A stretch of DNA of 64,000 bases from Sulfuricurvum sp. (GTDB lineage: Bacteria > Campylobacterota > Campylobacteria > Campylobacterales > Sulfurimonadaceae), in the NCBI RefSeq assembly GCF_028681615.1, contig NZ_JAQUHV010000006.1:1-64000 (forward strand). The letters are read 5' to 3'. The notes under the pieces are model-generated. The model ran no database searches. It saw nothing but the letters and a program-made list of their open reading frames with translations, and was not told the origin of the DNA. Both the position numbers and the translations under genes were made by a program. Of the stretch, positions 8,395 to 18,322 are shown piece by piece. Each line of letters opens with the position of its first letter. The stretch's first letter is position 1.

Positions 8395-9747
8395 GTGAAA
8401 TCAATTAAAGGTTTGGTTGTGTTTCAGATGAAAAAAATGACTCTATTGCAGCGAACAGTAGTATGGCTGATCGCAATAGCTATGTTTTTTTTTCTTCTTC
8501 TGCTCTCTATCATATGGGAATTAAAACAGTCCGTACTTCAAGGATATGACCCCTCTCTTACGTTAATAGTGATGTATTTCATCGGTGTTTCTATTGTTAT
8601 CGGATTGATTATAAAAGTATTTCGATCCTTTTCAAAACCAATCACCGAATTGACAGAAAATGCTTTGAAAATAGCGGATGGCGATTACAATGTCCATTTT
8701 AATATTGAAAACTACGACGTTGAATGGCAGTTTTTAATGGGTATATTCAACCAAATGTCTGCAGAAACACAGCGTAAAATTGAACAGCTCAATAATCAAA
8801 ATGAAATCTTGTTTACCTATAAAGAGCAGATTGAAGAACTCAATCAACGTCTCGCCAAAAAGATTAAAATCAAATCAAAACAACTTCAAGGCTATCTCGA
8901 CATTATCGATAATTATGTTATTACCTCTCAAACCGATATATACGGCACTATTACGTATGCTTCTGAGGCATTTTGTCAGATCAGCGGCTATACGAAAGAA
9001 GAACTTATCGGAGAAAATCACCGTATTATCCGTCATCCTGATATGCCCTCTGAGCTGTTTAGAGAGTTATGGGCAACAATCAGTTCAGGGAAAATTTGGC
9101 ATGGCGAGATTAAAAATCGTAAATCCGATGGCGGTGATTATTGGGTTGATACGACGATTACACCTAATATAGAAGAGGGTGAAATTACAGGTTATACAGC
9201 TGTCAGACATGATATTACGGATCAAAAGCTGATTGAAGAGATGGCGATTACCGATTCGATGACCGGTCTGTATAATCGTCGTTTTTATACAAAAATCATT
9301 GATGATGAGCTGGACCGTGTTAAACGGCATCACTCCAGTTTGGCATTAATGATGCTGGATGTGGATAATTTTAAACTTTACAACGACAGCTATGGACACC
9401 ATGCGGGAGATATCGTACTCAGTAAAATTGCCAACGTACTCAAATTTTATACATCGAGAGGCGGCGAATATGCATTTCGACTTGGAGGAGAAGAGTTCGG
9501 AGTTATTGTCAGCGACATGAATGAAGAAAAATACAGAACTTTGGCTGAACAGATTCGTACTTCGGTTGAAAAGTTGGCAATTTTACATGAAAAAAATGAT
9601 GCCGTTTCGTGTGTGAGCGTGTCGATAGGAATTGCACTGTACAATCCTGAGAGTTTAATGACGAGTGATGAACTCTATAAAGAGGCGGATACGCAACTTT
9701 ATCGTGCTAAAGAGAATGGGCGAAACCAAGTAATTTTAGGTGAGTAG
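8395..9747 (+). CDS. Membrane PAS-GGDEF diguanylate cyclase
   Basis: About 450 aa. Two membrane helices (about 20-40 and 55-75), a HAMP-like linker (FSKPITELTENALKIADGD), a coiled coil (120-165), a PAS domain with the Aer-like TYASEAFCQISGY, TKEELIGENHRIIRHPDMP and WHGEIKNRKSDG (about 165-285), and a C-terminal GGDEF domain with an intact GGEEF active site. It probably makes cyclic-di-GMP in response to redox or a ligand: the PAS resembles energy-sensing PAS of chemoreceptors. The GTG at 8395 gives the full frame; the ATG at 8428 (codon 12) is an equally good start. Confidence 0.92.
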   Translation: MKSIKGLVVFQMKKMTLLQRTVVWLIAIAMFFFLLLLSIIWELKQSVLQGYDPSLTLIVMYFIGVSIVIGLIIKVFRSFSKPITELTENALKIADGDYNVHFNIENYDVEWQFLMGIFNQMSAETQRKIEQLNNQNEILFTYKEQIEELNQRLAKKIKIKSKQLQGYLDIIDNYVITSQTDIYGTITYASEAFCQISGYTKEELIGENHRIIRHPDMPSELFRELWATISSGKIWHGEIKNRKSDGGDYWVDTTITPNIEEGEITGYTAVRHDITDQKLIEEMAITDSMTGLYNRRFYTKIIDDELDRVKRHHSSLALMMLDVDNFKLYNDSYGHHAGDIVLSKIANVLKFYTSRGGEYAFRLGGEEFGVIVSDMNEEKYRTLAEQIRTSVEKLAILHEKNDAVSCVSVSIGIALYNPESLMTSDELYKEADTQLYRAKENGRNQVILGE

Positions 9748-9758
9748 TTGTTAACACA

Positions 9759-12407
9759 TTACTCGGAATAGGAACTAAAGACAAATCTCTTTTCTTCGAA
9801 GAGTTTTAGACAGGTATCAACGATTAAAGGATCATACCATGTTCCCCGTCCACGTCGGATCTCTTCCAATGACGGTTCGATTCCTAATGACGCTCGATAC
9901 GGACGATGGGAGGACATGGCTTCGACGACGTCAGCAACGCAGATAATCTTTGCTCCTATTAGAATATCTTCCCCTTTTAATCCTTGCGGATAACCGGATC
10001 CATCGATTTTTTCATGGTGTTGTAAAATGGTATCGGCAATAGGCCAAGGAAATGTAACGTTTTTGAGAATATTGTATCCTTCCTGCGGATGGGTCTTGAT
10101 AAGCATAAATTCGATTTCGCTGAGTCTGCCGGGTTTGACTAGAATTTCTGCCGGAATATGTATTTTACCAAGATCATGGATGAGAGCGGCAAAATGGATA
10201 CCTTGGATTTCTTCTGTATTTAAACCGATTTCATGAGCGATGGCGGATGCAAGTTCTGCAACACGACGTTGATGACCGGCCGTGTAAGGATCTCTTGCTT
10301 CAACCGTTGCAGCAATAATCTGAATCGATTGTTCCAGACTTTGGCGTAAAACTTTTGCTTGTTGGTCGTGTGCAATGCGGGTACGTAGAGTGATTACCCC
10401 AAAGGCAAGATCGTTGGCCAGCTCTTCAAGCAGATGAATTTCATGTTCATCGAAAGCGTTCTCTTCGGAAGAATAGATACACAATGCACCGAATACTTTT
10501 TTCCCATCGGAAAGAGGAAGCGCAATATTTGACGTATAGCCTTCTAATAGCGTTGATTCTTTCCATGGTTTAAATCCGATAGCACACTGAATATCTCTGC
10601 AAACCTGTGTTACTCCGCTGCGTATCGCATGGGAAACAGGTAATTGACCGTATTCTGTATCACCCCATGTTATCTGTTTCGCCCACTCGTAATGATTCTC
10701 TTCCATACCTGAACTTGCCATCAGTGTAAGGCTTTTTTCAATATTATTATCGGCATAGACGACGATAGCGAGATTGTATCCGGCTTGTATTTTAATAATA
10801 TCGGTAACCTGTTGGAGAAGCTCCTGCTCATTTTGTGCACGAACAAGTGCCATATTCCCGGCAGAGAGTGTTCTTAGGGCACGGTTTGCATGGCTCAAGG
10901 CAGCCTGTGCTTTTTTGCGTTCGGTAATGTCCCGTGTAATGGTAAAGGTCATCGGTTCAGCATTGATCATTACTCCGCTAATACTGACTTCAGCATCGTA
11001 GAGGCTGCCATCTTTTCGGCGATGACGGGTTTCGATCGTGATATTGACACTGCCCATATCGGGAAATTTGTTTCGGACTTCTTCTTCATTCATTGTGGCT
11101 TCGAAATCCCATATATGCAAATCAAGTATCTCTTCGGGTGTATAGCCGATCATAGTGGCAAAACAGCGGTTGGCTTCAACTATTTTGAAATCTTGGTTAA
11201 TGACAGCGATACCGTCATGGGAGCTTTCCATCAGAATACGACGGCGAGTTACTTCGTCCCTCAAGGCTTGTTCGGCACGTTTTCGTTCAGTTATAACATC
11301 GAAGACGGCGACAAAATACCCCATTCTTGGGCTGTAGACAGAGAGAAAAAACCACATCTTAAGCGATTCGACATAAATTTCAAATTGCTCTGGGATGCCG
11401 CTTACAGCAACCCGTGCATATCGTTCGAAAAGTTCGGGATCAGATTGACGTATTCCGGGGATCACTTCGCTGACACGTTTTCCGACTACATTTTTGAGCC
11501 CGGTCTGCTGCTCGAATGCTTTGTTCACATTGAGATACAAAAAATCTACGGGGAGACCTTCTTCATAAATCATTTGGCAATAGGCAAAACCGTTGAGCAT
11601 TGCTTCAAACAGCGTACGATAACGCGCTTCACTTTCACGAAGATATTCTTCTGCATGTATCCGTGCGGTAATATCCCGGTCTATTCCGCGATACCCTAAA
11701 AATGCACCTTGTTCATTAAAATAGGGAAGCCCGCTGGTTTCGAGAATTTTAAATGTGCCGTCTTTACAGCGATTAGTATTTTGAAGTGCATTCAACGGGG
11801 CGTGGTCAGCAATGATTTTTAGAAATTCACCGCTGATTCGTTCTATTTCTTCGCGAGGCATGAATTCAAAAGGGGATTTACCCAGTACTTCTTCAGGAGA
11901 GTATCCCAGTAGATCTTTTACACGTGGGCTGACATAGGTATAAAACCCGTCTGCATTAATTTCCCATATCCAATCGCTGGTTGACTCCACGAGCGAACGA
12001 AATTTCTCCTCACTTTCACGGAGCGCCTGTTCGATTTTCCGTTGTTCGGTGATGTCTTTGAGAATATGCAATGAATAAAGGTAGTTGCCATTATCATCTT
12101 TTATTATAACGCCGCGAGAAAAGAAAAGACGCTCATTAACTTGGACCTCTTCTTCGCTTCCATCCTCAGAAGTACATTCCAACGCTTCCAAACAATGATG
12201 CATTGGGCCATCATTTTTAGGAAAGAGTTCATAATAGGGACGACCTATAATCTCTTGAAACGGTAGTCCTGCATGTTCTCGGTATGCACGGTTACAGCGC
12301 AAAACGCGAAATGTTCTATCGTGCATAAATATCGGATACTCTATGGCATCCAATGCATCGACCCATTCAGTCAGTGCTTTTTCGATTTGTCCATCATCCA
12401 TTATCAC
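9759..12407 (-). CDS. PAS(x4)-GAF-HD-GYP phosphodiesterase
   Basis: 882 aa, soluble. Four PAS/PAC units (about 10-125, 130-255, 260-380, 385-510), a GAF domain (530-680) and an HD-GYP domain (690-870). HD-GYP signatures are intact: HDLGKIHIPAEIL, and HHEKIDGSGYPQG with the GYP triad. This predicts hydrolysis of cyclic-di-GMP to GMP. The GAF plus HD-GYP half is very close to that of the next gene, so the two arose by tandem duplication with change in the PAS part. It ends 11 bases after the convergent diguanylate cyclase. Confidence 0.93.
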   Translation of the reverse strand: MIMDDGQIEKALTEWVDALDAIEYPIFMHDRTFRVLRCNRAYREHAGLPFQEIIGRPYYELFPKNDGPMHHCLEALECTSEDGSEEEVQVNERLFFSRGVIIKDDNGNYLYSLHILKDITEQRKIEQALRESEEKFRSLVESTSDWIWEINADGFYTYVSPRVKDLLGYSPEEVLGKSPFEFMPREEIERISGEFLKIIADHAPLNALQNTNRCKDGTFKILETSGLPYFNEQGAFLGYRGIDRDITARIHAEEYLRESEARYRTLFEAMLNGFAYCQMIYEEGLPVDFLYLNVNKAFEQQTGLKNVVGKRVSEVIPGIRQSDPELFERYARVAVSGIPEQFEIYVESLKMWFFLSVYSPRMGYFVAVFDVITERKRAEQALRDEVTRRRILMESSHDGIAVINQDFKIVEANRCFATMIGYTPEEILDLHIWDFEATMNEEEVRNKFPDMGSVNITIETRHRRKDGSLYDAEVSISGVMINAEPMTFTITRDITERKKAQAALSHANRALRTLSAGNMALVRAQNEQELLQQVTDIIKIQAGYNLAIVVYADNNIEKSLTLMASSGMEENHYEWAKQITWGDTEYGQLPVSHAIRSGVTQVCRDIQCAIGFKPWKESTLLEGYTSNIALPLSDGKKVFGALCIYSSEENAFDEHEIHLLEELANDLAFGVITLRTRIAHDQQAKVLRQSLEQSIQIIAATVEARDPYTAGHQRRVAELASAIAHEIGLNTEEIQGIHFAALIHDLGKIHIPAEILVKPGRLSEIEFMLIKTHPQEGYNILKNVTFPWPIADTILQHHEKIDGSGYPQGLKGEDILIGAKIICVADVVEAMSSHRPYRASLGIEPSLEEIRRGRGTWYDPLIVDTCLKLFEEKRFVFSSYSE

Positions 12408-12518
12408 TATCCTGCTCTAGAAATCTATACTCATTCTTTAACTTATTGTACAACTATTATGACAATATCATCACATTTTAACTCATTAAGTTATGAATAG
12501 TTTTTCTGAAATATTTTT

Positions 12519-12540
12519 ATATTAAAAAATATTTTAATAT
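12519..12540. repeat. AT-rich inverted repeat
   Basis: Perfect 9-bp arms ATATTAAAA/TTTTAATAT with a 4-base loop, between the two HD-GYP genes. It could be a weak terminator of 12615-14981 or an operator of 9759-12407. Its AT-only composition makes chance likely. Confidence 0.3.
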
Positions 12541-12614
12541 AGCTTTATTTTATAATTAAGTGGATATCAAATTTTATTGATATTGAAGGGGGAATCCAAG
12601 AGTCATGAAGTCTG

Positions 12615-14981
12615 TTAACGGTCTAAACTGAAGAAAAATTTTTTTTCTTCAAAGAGTTTTAGACAGGCATCGACAACGGTTGTATCATACCATATTCCCC
12701 GTCCGCGTCTGATCTCATCCAGAGCCGGTTCAATCCCTAAGGATGCACGATACGGACGGTGTGATGACATGGCTTCGACGACGTCGGCAACGCAGATGAT
12801 CTTTGCCTCTATGAGTATCTCTTCGTCTTTTAATCCTTGCGGGTAACCGGACCCGTCGATTTTTTCATGATGCTGTAAAATGATATCGGCGATGGGCCAT
12901 GGAAATTTGACATCCTTGAGGATATTGTATCCTTCCTGAGGATGAGTCTGGATCAGCATGAATTCGATATTGTTGAGTCTGCCCGGTTTGGAGAGAATTT
13001 CTGCAGGGATATGGATTTTTCCTAAATCATGAATGATAGCGGCGAGTTGTATTCCGTGAATCTGTTCTTCGCTCAGATTCATCTCCTGTGCAATGGCGAT
13101 TGCCAACTCACTGACACGATTCTGATGTCCGGCAGTGTAGGGGTCTCGTGCCTCTACTGTAGCGGCAATCGTTTGGATGGACTGTTCCAGACTTTCTCGA
13201 AGCAGAGTCACATGCTGTTCATGAAGGACACGGGCTCGTAAATTGATGATTCCGTAAGCGAGATCGCTGGCAAGTTCTTCGAGGAGCTTGATCTCTTCTT
13301 CATCAAATGCATTTTCTTCACTGGAATAAATACAAAGGGCTCCGAAGGTTTTTTTTCCATTTGTGAGAGGAAGTGCGATATTGGAAACATAACCTTGAGA
13401 AAGGGCCGTGTCCTTCCAAAATTGCAATCCGATCGAACACGCAATATTTCGACAGACTTGTGTCACTCCGCTTCGAATTGCGAGGGATACCGGTAATTGA
13501 CCGTTTGGCGTGTCATCCCATGTTACATCGTTTGCCCAATTATGATTATCTGCTTTCATGCCTGCGGCAGCGACAGGAGTAAGGCTTTTTTGGGTATTTT
13601 CATCGGCATAGACAACCACGGCAAGGTTATACCCCGCTTGTTTAACGATAATATCGGTAACGTTTTGGAGTAATTCGCTTTCGTTTTTTGCCCGTACTAA
13701 TGCCATATTTCCTGCAGAAAGTGTTTTGAGGGCTCGGTTGGCACGTTTTATGGATATCTCAGATTGCTTGCGTTCGGTGATATCCCTGTCAATCCCGCGA
13801 TAACCTGCGAACGCACCGTTCTGATCATAAAAAGGGACTCCGCTTGTTTCCAATATTTTAATCGTTCCGTCTTTACAGACATTGGTATTTTCCAAGGTCC
13901 GAATCGGCGCTTGTTGGATGAGCATTTTTGTAAACCCTTCGCTTAGGCGCTGTGATTCATCCGGAAGCATAAAATCAAAAGGGGATTTCCCCAATACTTC
14001 TTCAGGTGTATATTGGAGTAATGTCTCAACTCTCGGACTGGCATACGTATAGCGTCCGTTTTGATCGACTTCCCATATCCAGTCGATGGAAGATTCGACG
14101 AGGGAACGGAATTTTTCTTCGCTTTGTCGTAAGAGTTCCTGACTTTTTTTCCGTTCCGAGATATCACGGATGATGCCTATCGCATTTAAACGACCTGAGA
14201 TCTTAACGGCTGAGAGGGAAAGTTCGATCGGAAATTCCGTTCCGTCCTTTTTTAAAGCTGCTAGTTCAAGGGTCTTTCCGACTGCAGGGCCTTCTCCCGT
14301 TTTTTGGAAATGACTGAAACCGATATAATGAGCAGCGAGAAAACGTTCGGGTGTGAGCAGGTCATGAAGTGATTGTCCGATTGCTTCTTGCATCGTATAA
14401 CCAAACATTTTTTCGGCGGCTTCATTCCAATACGATATTTTCCCTTCATCATCCATCATGAGAATAGCGTCTTGAGCGGAAGTCGTTATGCTGCGAAATT
14501 TTTCTTCACTGTCATTGAGGACCTGTTTCGTTTGCATGTGTTCCGTAATATCTTCGAGAAGGTGTACGGAATGGAGGTATTGGCCATTTTTGTCTTTTAA
14601 TGGGTAAAACCGAGAACGGAAAAAAGTTTCGCCAACTTGAATCTCTTTTTCATCTCCATCAGTATAGGATTGCTCTAAAACCTGCAATGGTGCAAGGTTT
14701 TTTGGAAATATTTCAAAATAGGGACGTCCGATGATCTGGTTGAATGGGAGTCCGGCTAGTTTTTGATAGGCTCGATTGCAGCGGAGAATTCGAAAGTTTT
14801 TATCGTACATGAATATAGGATCGCCTACCACATCCAAAGCGGCTAACCACTCTTTATGGGCTTCTTCGATTTGTCTGCATGTCTCCGTCTCCTGAAGGAT
14901 ACGGCGTTCTTCAGATTCAGCCAATGCCCGTTGCGTTGCCGCAAGTTCTTTCTGTAGCTTTTCAATGGTATCGTTCATCAT
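12615..14981 (-). CDS. PAS(x3)-GAF-HD-GYP phosphodiesterase
   Basis: 788 aa, soluble. A short N-terminal coiled coil (1-40), three PAS/PAC units (about 42-155, 158-285, 288-415), GAF (430-580) and HD-GYP (600-780). HDLGKIHIPAEIL and HHEKIDGSGYPQG are intact. It is a paralogue of 9759-12407: the PAS with DWIWEV..GRYTYASPRV, the GAF and the HD-GYP parts align almost without gaps, while the number and type of the other PAS domains differ. It lies 33 bases after the GGDEF gene at 15015 and is likely co-transcribed with it, pairing a cyclase with a phosphodiesterase. Confidence 0.93.
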   Translation of the reverse strand: MMNDTIEKLQKELAATQRALAESEERRILQETETCRQIEEAHKEWLAALDVVGDPIFMYDKNFRILRCNRAYQKLAGLPFNQIIGRPYFEIFPKNLAPLQVLEQSYTDGDEKEIQVGETFFRSRFYPLKDKNGQYLHSVHLLEDITEHMQTKQVLNDSEEKFRSITTSAQDAILMMDDEGKISYWNEAAEKMFGYTMQEAIGQSLHDLLTPERFLAAHYIGFSHFQKTGEGPAVGKTLELAALKKDGTEFPIELSLSAVKISGRLNAIGIIRDISERKKSQELLRQSEEKFRSLVESSIDWIWEVDQNGRYTYASPRVETLLQYTPEEVLGKSPFDFMLPDESQRLSEGFTKMLIQQAPIRTLENTNVCKDGTIKILETSGVPFYDQNGAFAGYRGIDRDITERKQSEISIKRANRALKTLSAGNMALVRAKNESELLQNVTDIIVKQAGYNLAVVVYADENTQKSLTPVAAAGMKADNHNWANDVTWDDTPNGQLPVSLAIRSGVTQVCRNIACSIGLQFWKDTALSQGYVSNIALPLTNGKKTFGALCIYSSEENAFDEEEIKLLEELASDLAYGIINLRARVLHEQHVTLLRESLEQSIQTIAATVEARDPYTAGHQNRVSELAIAIAQEMNLSEEQIHGIQLAAIIHDLGKIHIPAEILSKPGRLNNIEFMLIQTHPQEGYNILKDVKFPWPIADIILQHHEKIDGSGYPQGLKDEEILIEAKIICVADVVEAMSSHRPYRASLGIEPALDEIRRGRGIWYDTTVVDACLKLFEEKKFFFSLDR

Positions 14982-15014
14982 TTAGCTCCAGTCAAGGTCG
15001 TAAGAGTTGAAGGG

Positions 15015-15785
15015 TTATTTATTATTCTTATGTTTATACATGGATTTATCTGCACTTCCGATAACACTCGAAATATCTGCACCCCGGGTAAATGGGGCCA
15101 ACCCGTAAGCGAAACTGATTTTAAACGATTGATCTTCCACTTTGAAATGGATTTTTTCATAATAACGGAGGAGCTTTTCCATTTTTTCTTCGATTTCAGG
15201 TGTATTGATATGGGTATCAAAGATAACGATAAATTCATCTCCTCCATAACGGACGACCCGACCTCCGGTCTCTTTGAGTTTAACTGTAAGATGAATGAGA
15301 ACCTTATCTCCGATGACATGTCCGTAGGTATCGTTAATCTCTTTGAATTTATTTAAATCGATAAGTACGATCGTACCGCTTTCTCTCAAAGATAAGTGGT
15401 TATGATCAAGAACGGTGTCTTCAAACCATTTTCGATTATAACTTTTAGTAAGACCGTCCTCGTATACGATTTTTTGCAGCTCTTGAATCTCTTTTTGAAG
15501 TTTTTTTGTTTCGGATAAAACGGTAGCTAAAATAGCTTTGTTCTCGGTTTCTATGGCTTTAATTGCCTGGTCGGCACAATCGGCGAGGGTGATAACATGA
15601 CGTACGATTTTTTCATCCAACATTTCACGTGTCAATAGTTCATCGGGTTTGAGTTCAACATCACGCGAATGTGCCGATTCTTGATAGAGTTTTCCATACA
15701 GGGCTGGAAATACAATTTTTAGATCTTTAATTGCTTCTTTGACTTCATTGGTTATTTCTATATGTTCTTGGTGCAAATTTTTCAT
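15015..15785 (-). CDS. Soluble GGDEF diguanylate cyclase
   Basis: 256 aa. A helical N-terminal half (1-110) with a coiled coil before a GGDEF domain (about 115-250) carrying an intact YGGDEF motif and the substrate region DGLTKSYNRKWFE. No sensor domain is recognisable in the N-terminus. It is the first gene of a likely operon with the HD-GYP gene at 12615-14981. A TATAAT -10 element is present on the minus strand at 15827-15832. Confidence 0.9.
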   Translation of the reverse strand: MKNLHQEHIEITNEVKEAIKDLKIVFPALYGKLYQESAHSRDVELKPDELLTREMLDEKIVRHVITLADCADQAIKAIETENKAILATVLSETKKLQKEIQELQKIVYEDGLTKSYNRKWFEDTVLDHNHLSLRESGTIVLIDLNKFKEINDTYGHVIGDKVLIHLTVKLKETGGRVVRYGGDEFIVIFDTHINTPEIEEKMEKLLRYYEKIHFKVEDQSFKISFAYGLAPFTRGADISSVIGSADKSMYKHKNNK

Positions 15786-15910
15786 CTTTTCTCATCGACA
15801 TGTATCTAGTCAAGTTACTTCAAAACATTATACTGTGTTTCAGAGGGTTTAAATCTTTTCAATACCGAATAATTACAGATTAAGCATTAAATATAATAAT
15901 GAATTTTATA

Positions 15911-18274
15911 TTAGAGATCTTTGTAATGCAAAAGCAATGGTTTGATTTCAGAGGAAGGGATGGGTTTGTAATAATAGTACCCTTGTATCGAATCAATATC
16001 ATTTTCGCGTAGAAACGTGAGTTCTTCAGCGGTTTCAACCCCCTCGGCAAGTACTTCCATTTTTAGCCCTTTGGCAAGTGCAATTATGGTTTTGACAATG
16101 GTTTGGTTTTTCGCTTCCGTGAGTATATTACGGATAAAGGAGATATCGATTTTGAGTTTGTCAATCGGAAGGTTTTTTAAGTATGAGAGGGAGGAATACC
16201 CTGTACCGAAATCATCAATCGAGATATTAAACCCTTTTGCTTTGATGACATCCAAAAGGGCTATCATTTTTTCAGGGTTTTCGAGAATAGAGGTTTCGGT
16301 AATTTCAAGTTCTATTAATGAAGGGTCGCACTCTGTTTCTTGAAGGATGCGATCAAGCGTTGCAAGAAAGTCGATATGGGTAAGCTGACGTGCCGAGACA
16401 TTGATAGCTACTCGTCCAAACGACAGCCCTTCTTTTGCCCATTGTGAAGCAATCTGACATCCTTGTATCAAAACATATTCACCCAGTTGCAGGATTAATC
16501 CGCTCTCCTCGGCAATCGGAATAAAGACGGCAGGTGATATTGTTTCTTCCGGTGTCTTCCAGCGTAACAGTGCTTCAACACCGATGATATTTTCCGTATG
16601 AACATCAATCTGGGGTTGAAAATAGAGTTCCAGCTCATTGCTTTGCAACGCTTTTTTGAGTTGTGTTGCGAGCGTGGTACGGTAAAGCGCATTTTCGGTA
16701 AAGACAATATCGTAGAAGCTATAGGTATTTCTTCCCATATTTTTTGCGTTGTACATTGCCGCATCAGCTTTTTGAAGGAGCTCTTCGGCACAACATCCAT
16801 CAGTCGGATACATCGCGATACCGATACTGGCAGTTATATACATATCTATCTCTTCGATATGAAACGGATTATTGAGTATATCGATGAGGTTGAACATGGT
16901 ATTATGTATGATATTTTTATCTTGATGACATGATAAAAGGATAACAAACTCATCTCCACCGGTACGGGAAATAAAGGTGTCAGGTGGAAAAAGTTCCTGC
17001 AATAAATGTGTAATACGGATTAAAAGTTCATCTCCGAATCGATGGCCATAGGAGTCATTGACCTCCTTAAACCCATCCAAATCGAGGAAGAGAAGCGCAA
17101 ACGGATGACTCTCTGTCCCTGATGTTTGAAGTTGAAGTGTTTCGATCAAACTCGTGCGGTTAGGGAGATCGGTGAGTGGATCATGGTGTGCCATATAGTC
17201 GAAATGTTCTTTGGCGTCGATAATTGCCTGTTCATATTGCTTGGCTGCCGTGATATTGCGATAGATTCCGAAAATACCGAATAACTCACCGTTTTCGGTA
17301 CTAAGCAGCCCTGTTGTGACCCAATAAACGGGTCTGGTTCCGTTGGGCATAAGCATCATTTTTTCATGTTCACTCACAGATTTGTTTTCCAAGAGTTCGT
17401 TGTCTATTTTGTTAATGATGTCTGCTATTTCAGATGGGAAAATTTCATCGGCAGTTTTGCCTAATGCGTTAGCAACCGCAACACCTGAAAGGTGGGCAGC
17501 GGCTTCATTAAATACGATGTATCGTCTGTCTAGCCCTTTGATTACAATCGCATCGGGAGAACTGTTGATCAGTGAATTCAAGAGGGCGTTTTGCTGTTCC
17601 AGGCGGGCTTGAACCATCTTTTGTTCAGTGATGTCACGGGAAATACCAAAAAGACCGAATGTCTTTCTACCTTCAGTAAACAGAGGCCCTTTCGTAACCC
17701 AAAAGCTTTTTTGTATTCCGCCGGAGGTTATCAAATCTTCTTCATGATTATGGATTGCGCCTCCTAAGAGCGTTAAACGATCCATTTCCCGTATTTTTTC
17801 TGCTGCTTCAGTAGAAAAAAGGAGTTCATCCGTTTTACCGATAACTTTCTCCGGTGCAATATTTACAAGTTCGCCTGCGCCGGTATTAAACAATATGTAT
17901 TTGCCTTCCATGTCTTTTGCAAAGATCGCATCCTGAGAACTGTTGAGAATCGTACTCAGAAGGATATCTTGCTGTGCAAGTTTCTCATGAGCCGCTGTTT
18001 GCTCGTTGATTCGTCGCGTAAATTGGATAAATCCCTTGTGTAGCAATCGATAGATTAAAATGAAGAGAAGTGAGGCGGTTAATACGATGAAAAACCAACC
18101 TTTATAATTTTGAAGAAGCGTGAGTTTATGGGGATTTTCCGCCGATAGTAATTCTACCACACTATCCGAAAAATAGATCCATATGAATCCGAAAAGGAGA
18201 TAATAAACAGAGATTTTCAAAGCACTCTTTACGCTTTGTGAATCTTTTGACTCCATTCTATCCCTTTTATTCAA
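15911..18274 (-). CDS. Membrane PAS-PAS-GGDEF-EAL protein
   Basis: 787 aa. Two membrane helices (about 18-40 and 58-80), two PAS domains (about 95-215 and 218-345), GGDEF (355-525) with an intact RTGGDEF motif, and EAL (535-780) with GVEALLRW, DDFGTGYSSLSYL and GVET elements. Both catalytic motifs look intact, so it may make or break cyclic-di-GMP depending on signal. Its GGDEF-EAL half is highly similar to that of 18323-21382, including QGYYYYKPIP near the end. The EAL and GGDEF halves were probably duplicated as a block. Confidence 0.92.
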   Translation of the reverse strand: MNKRDRMESKDSQSVKSALKISVYYLLFGFIWIYFSDSVVELLSAENPHKLTLLQNYKGWFFIVLTASLLFILIYRLLHKGFIQFTRRINEQTAAHEKLAQQDILLSTILNSSQDAIFAKDMEGKYILFNTGAGELVNIAPEKVIGKTDELLFSTEAAEKIREMDRLTLLGGAIHNHEEDLITSGGIQKSFWVTKGPLFTEGRKTFGLFGISRDITEQKMVQARLEQQNALLNSLINSSPDAIVIKGLDRRYIVFNEAAAHLSGVAVANALGKTADEIFPSEIADIINKIDNELLENKSVSEHEKMMLMPNGTRPVYWVTTGLLSTENGELFGIFGIYRNITAAKQYEQAIIDAKEHFDYMAHHDPLTDLPNRTSLIETLQLQTSGTESHPFALLFLDLDGFKEVNDSYGHRFGDELLIRITHLLQELFPPDTFISRTGGDEFVILLSCHQDKNIIHNTMFNLIDILNNPFHIEEIDMYITASIGIAMYPTDGCCAEELLQKADAAMYNAKNMGRNTYSFYDIVFTENALYRTTLATQLKKALQSNELELYFQPQIDVHTENIIGVEALLRWKTPEETISPAVFIPIAEESGLILQLGEYVLIQGCQIASQWAKEGLSFGRVAINVSARQLTHIDFLATLDRILQETECDPSLIELEITETSILENPEKMIALLDVIKAKGFNISIDDFGTGYSSLSYLKNLPIDKLKIDISFIRNILTEAKNQTIVKTIIALAKGLKMEVLAEGVETAEELTFLRENDIDSIQGYYYYKPIPSSEIKPLLLHYKDL

Positions 18275-18322
18275 AGATCAATCATTATACCATAGAGAAA
18301 AGGATGTTTTTGATTGTACACT

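Noticed and set aside
10890-11699. 269-aa open frame on the plus strand, antisense to the PAS-HD-GYP gene
   Set aside because: It mirrors an intact multi-domain gene on the other strand, has no ribosome site, and its product has no recognisable domain.
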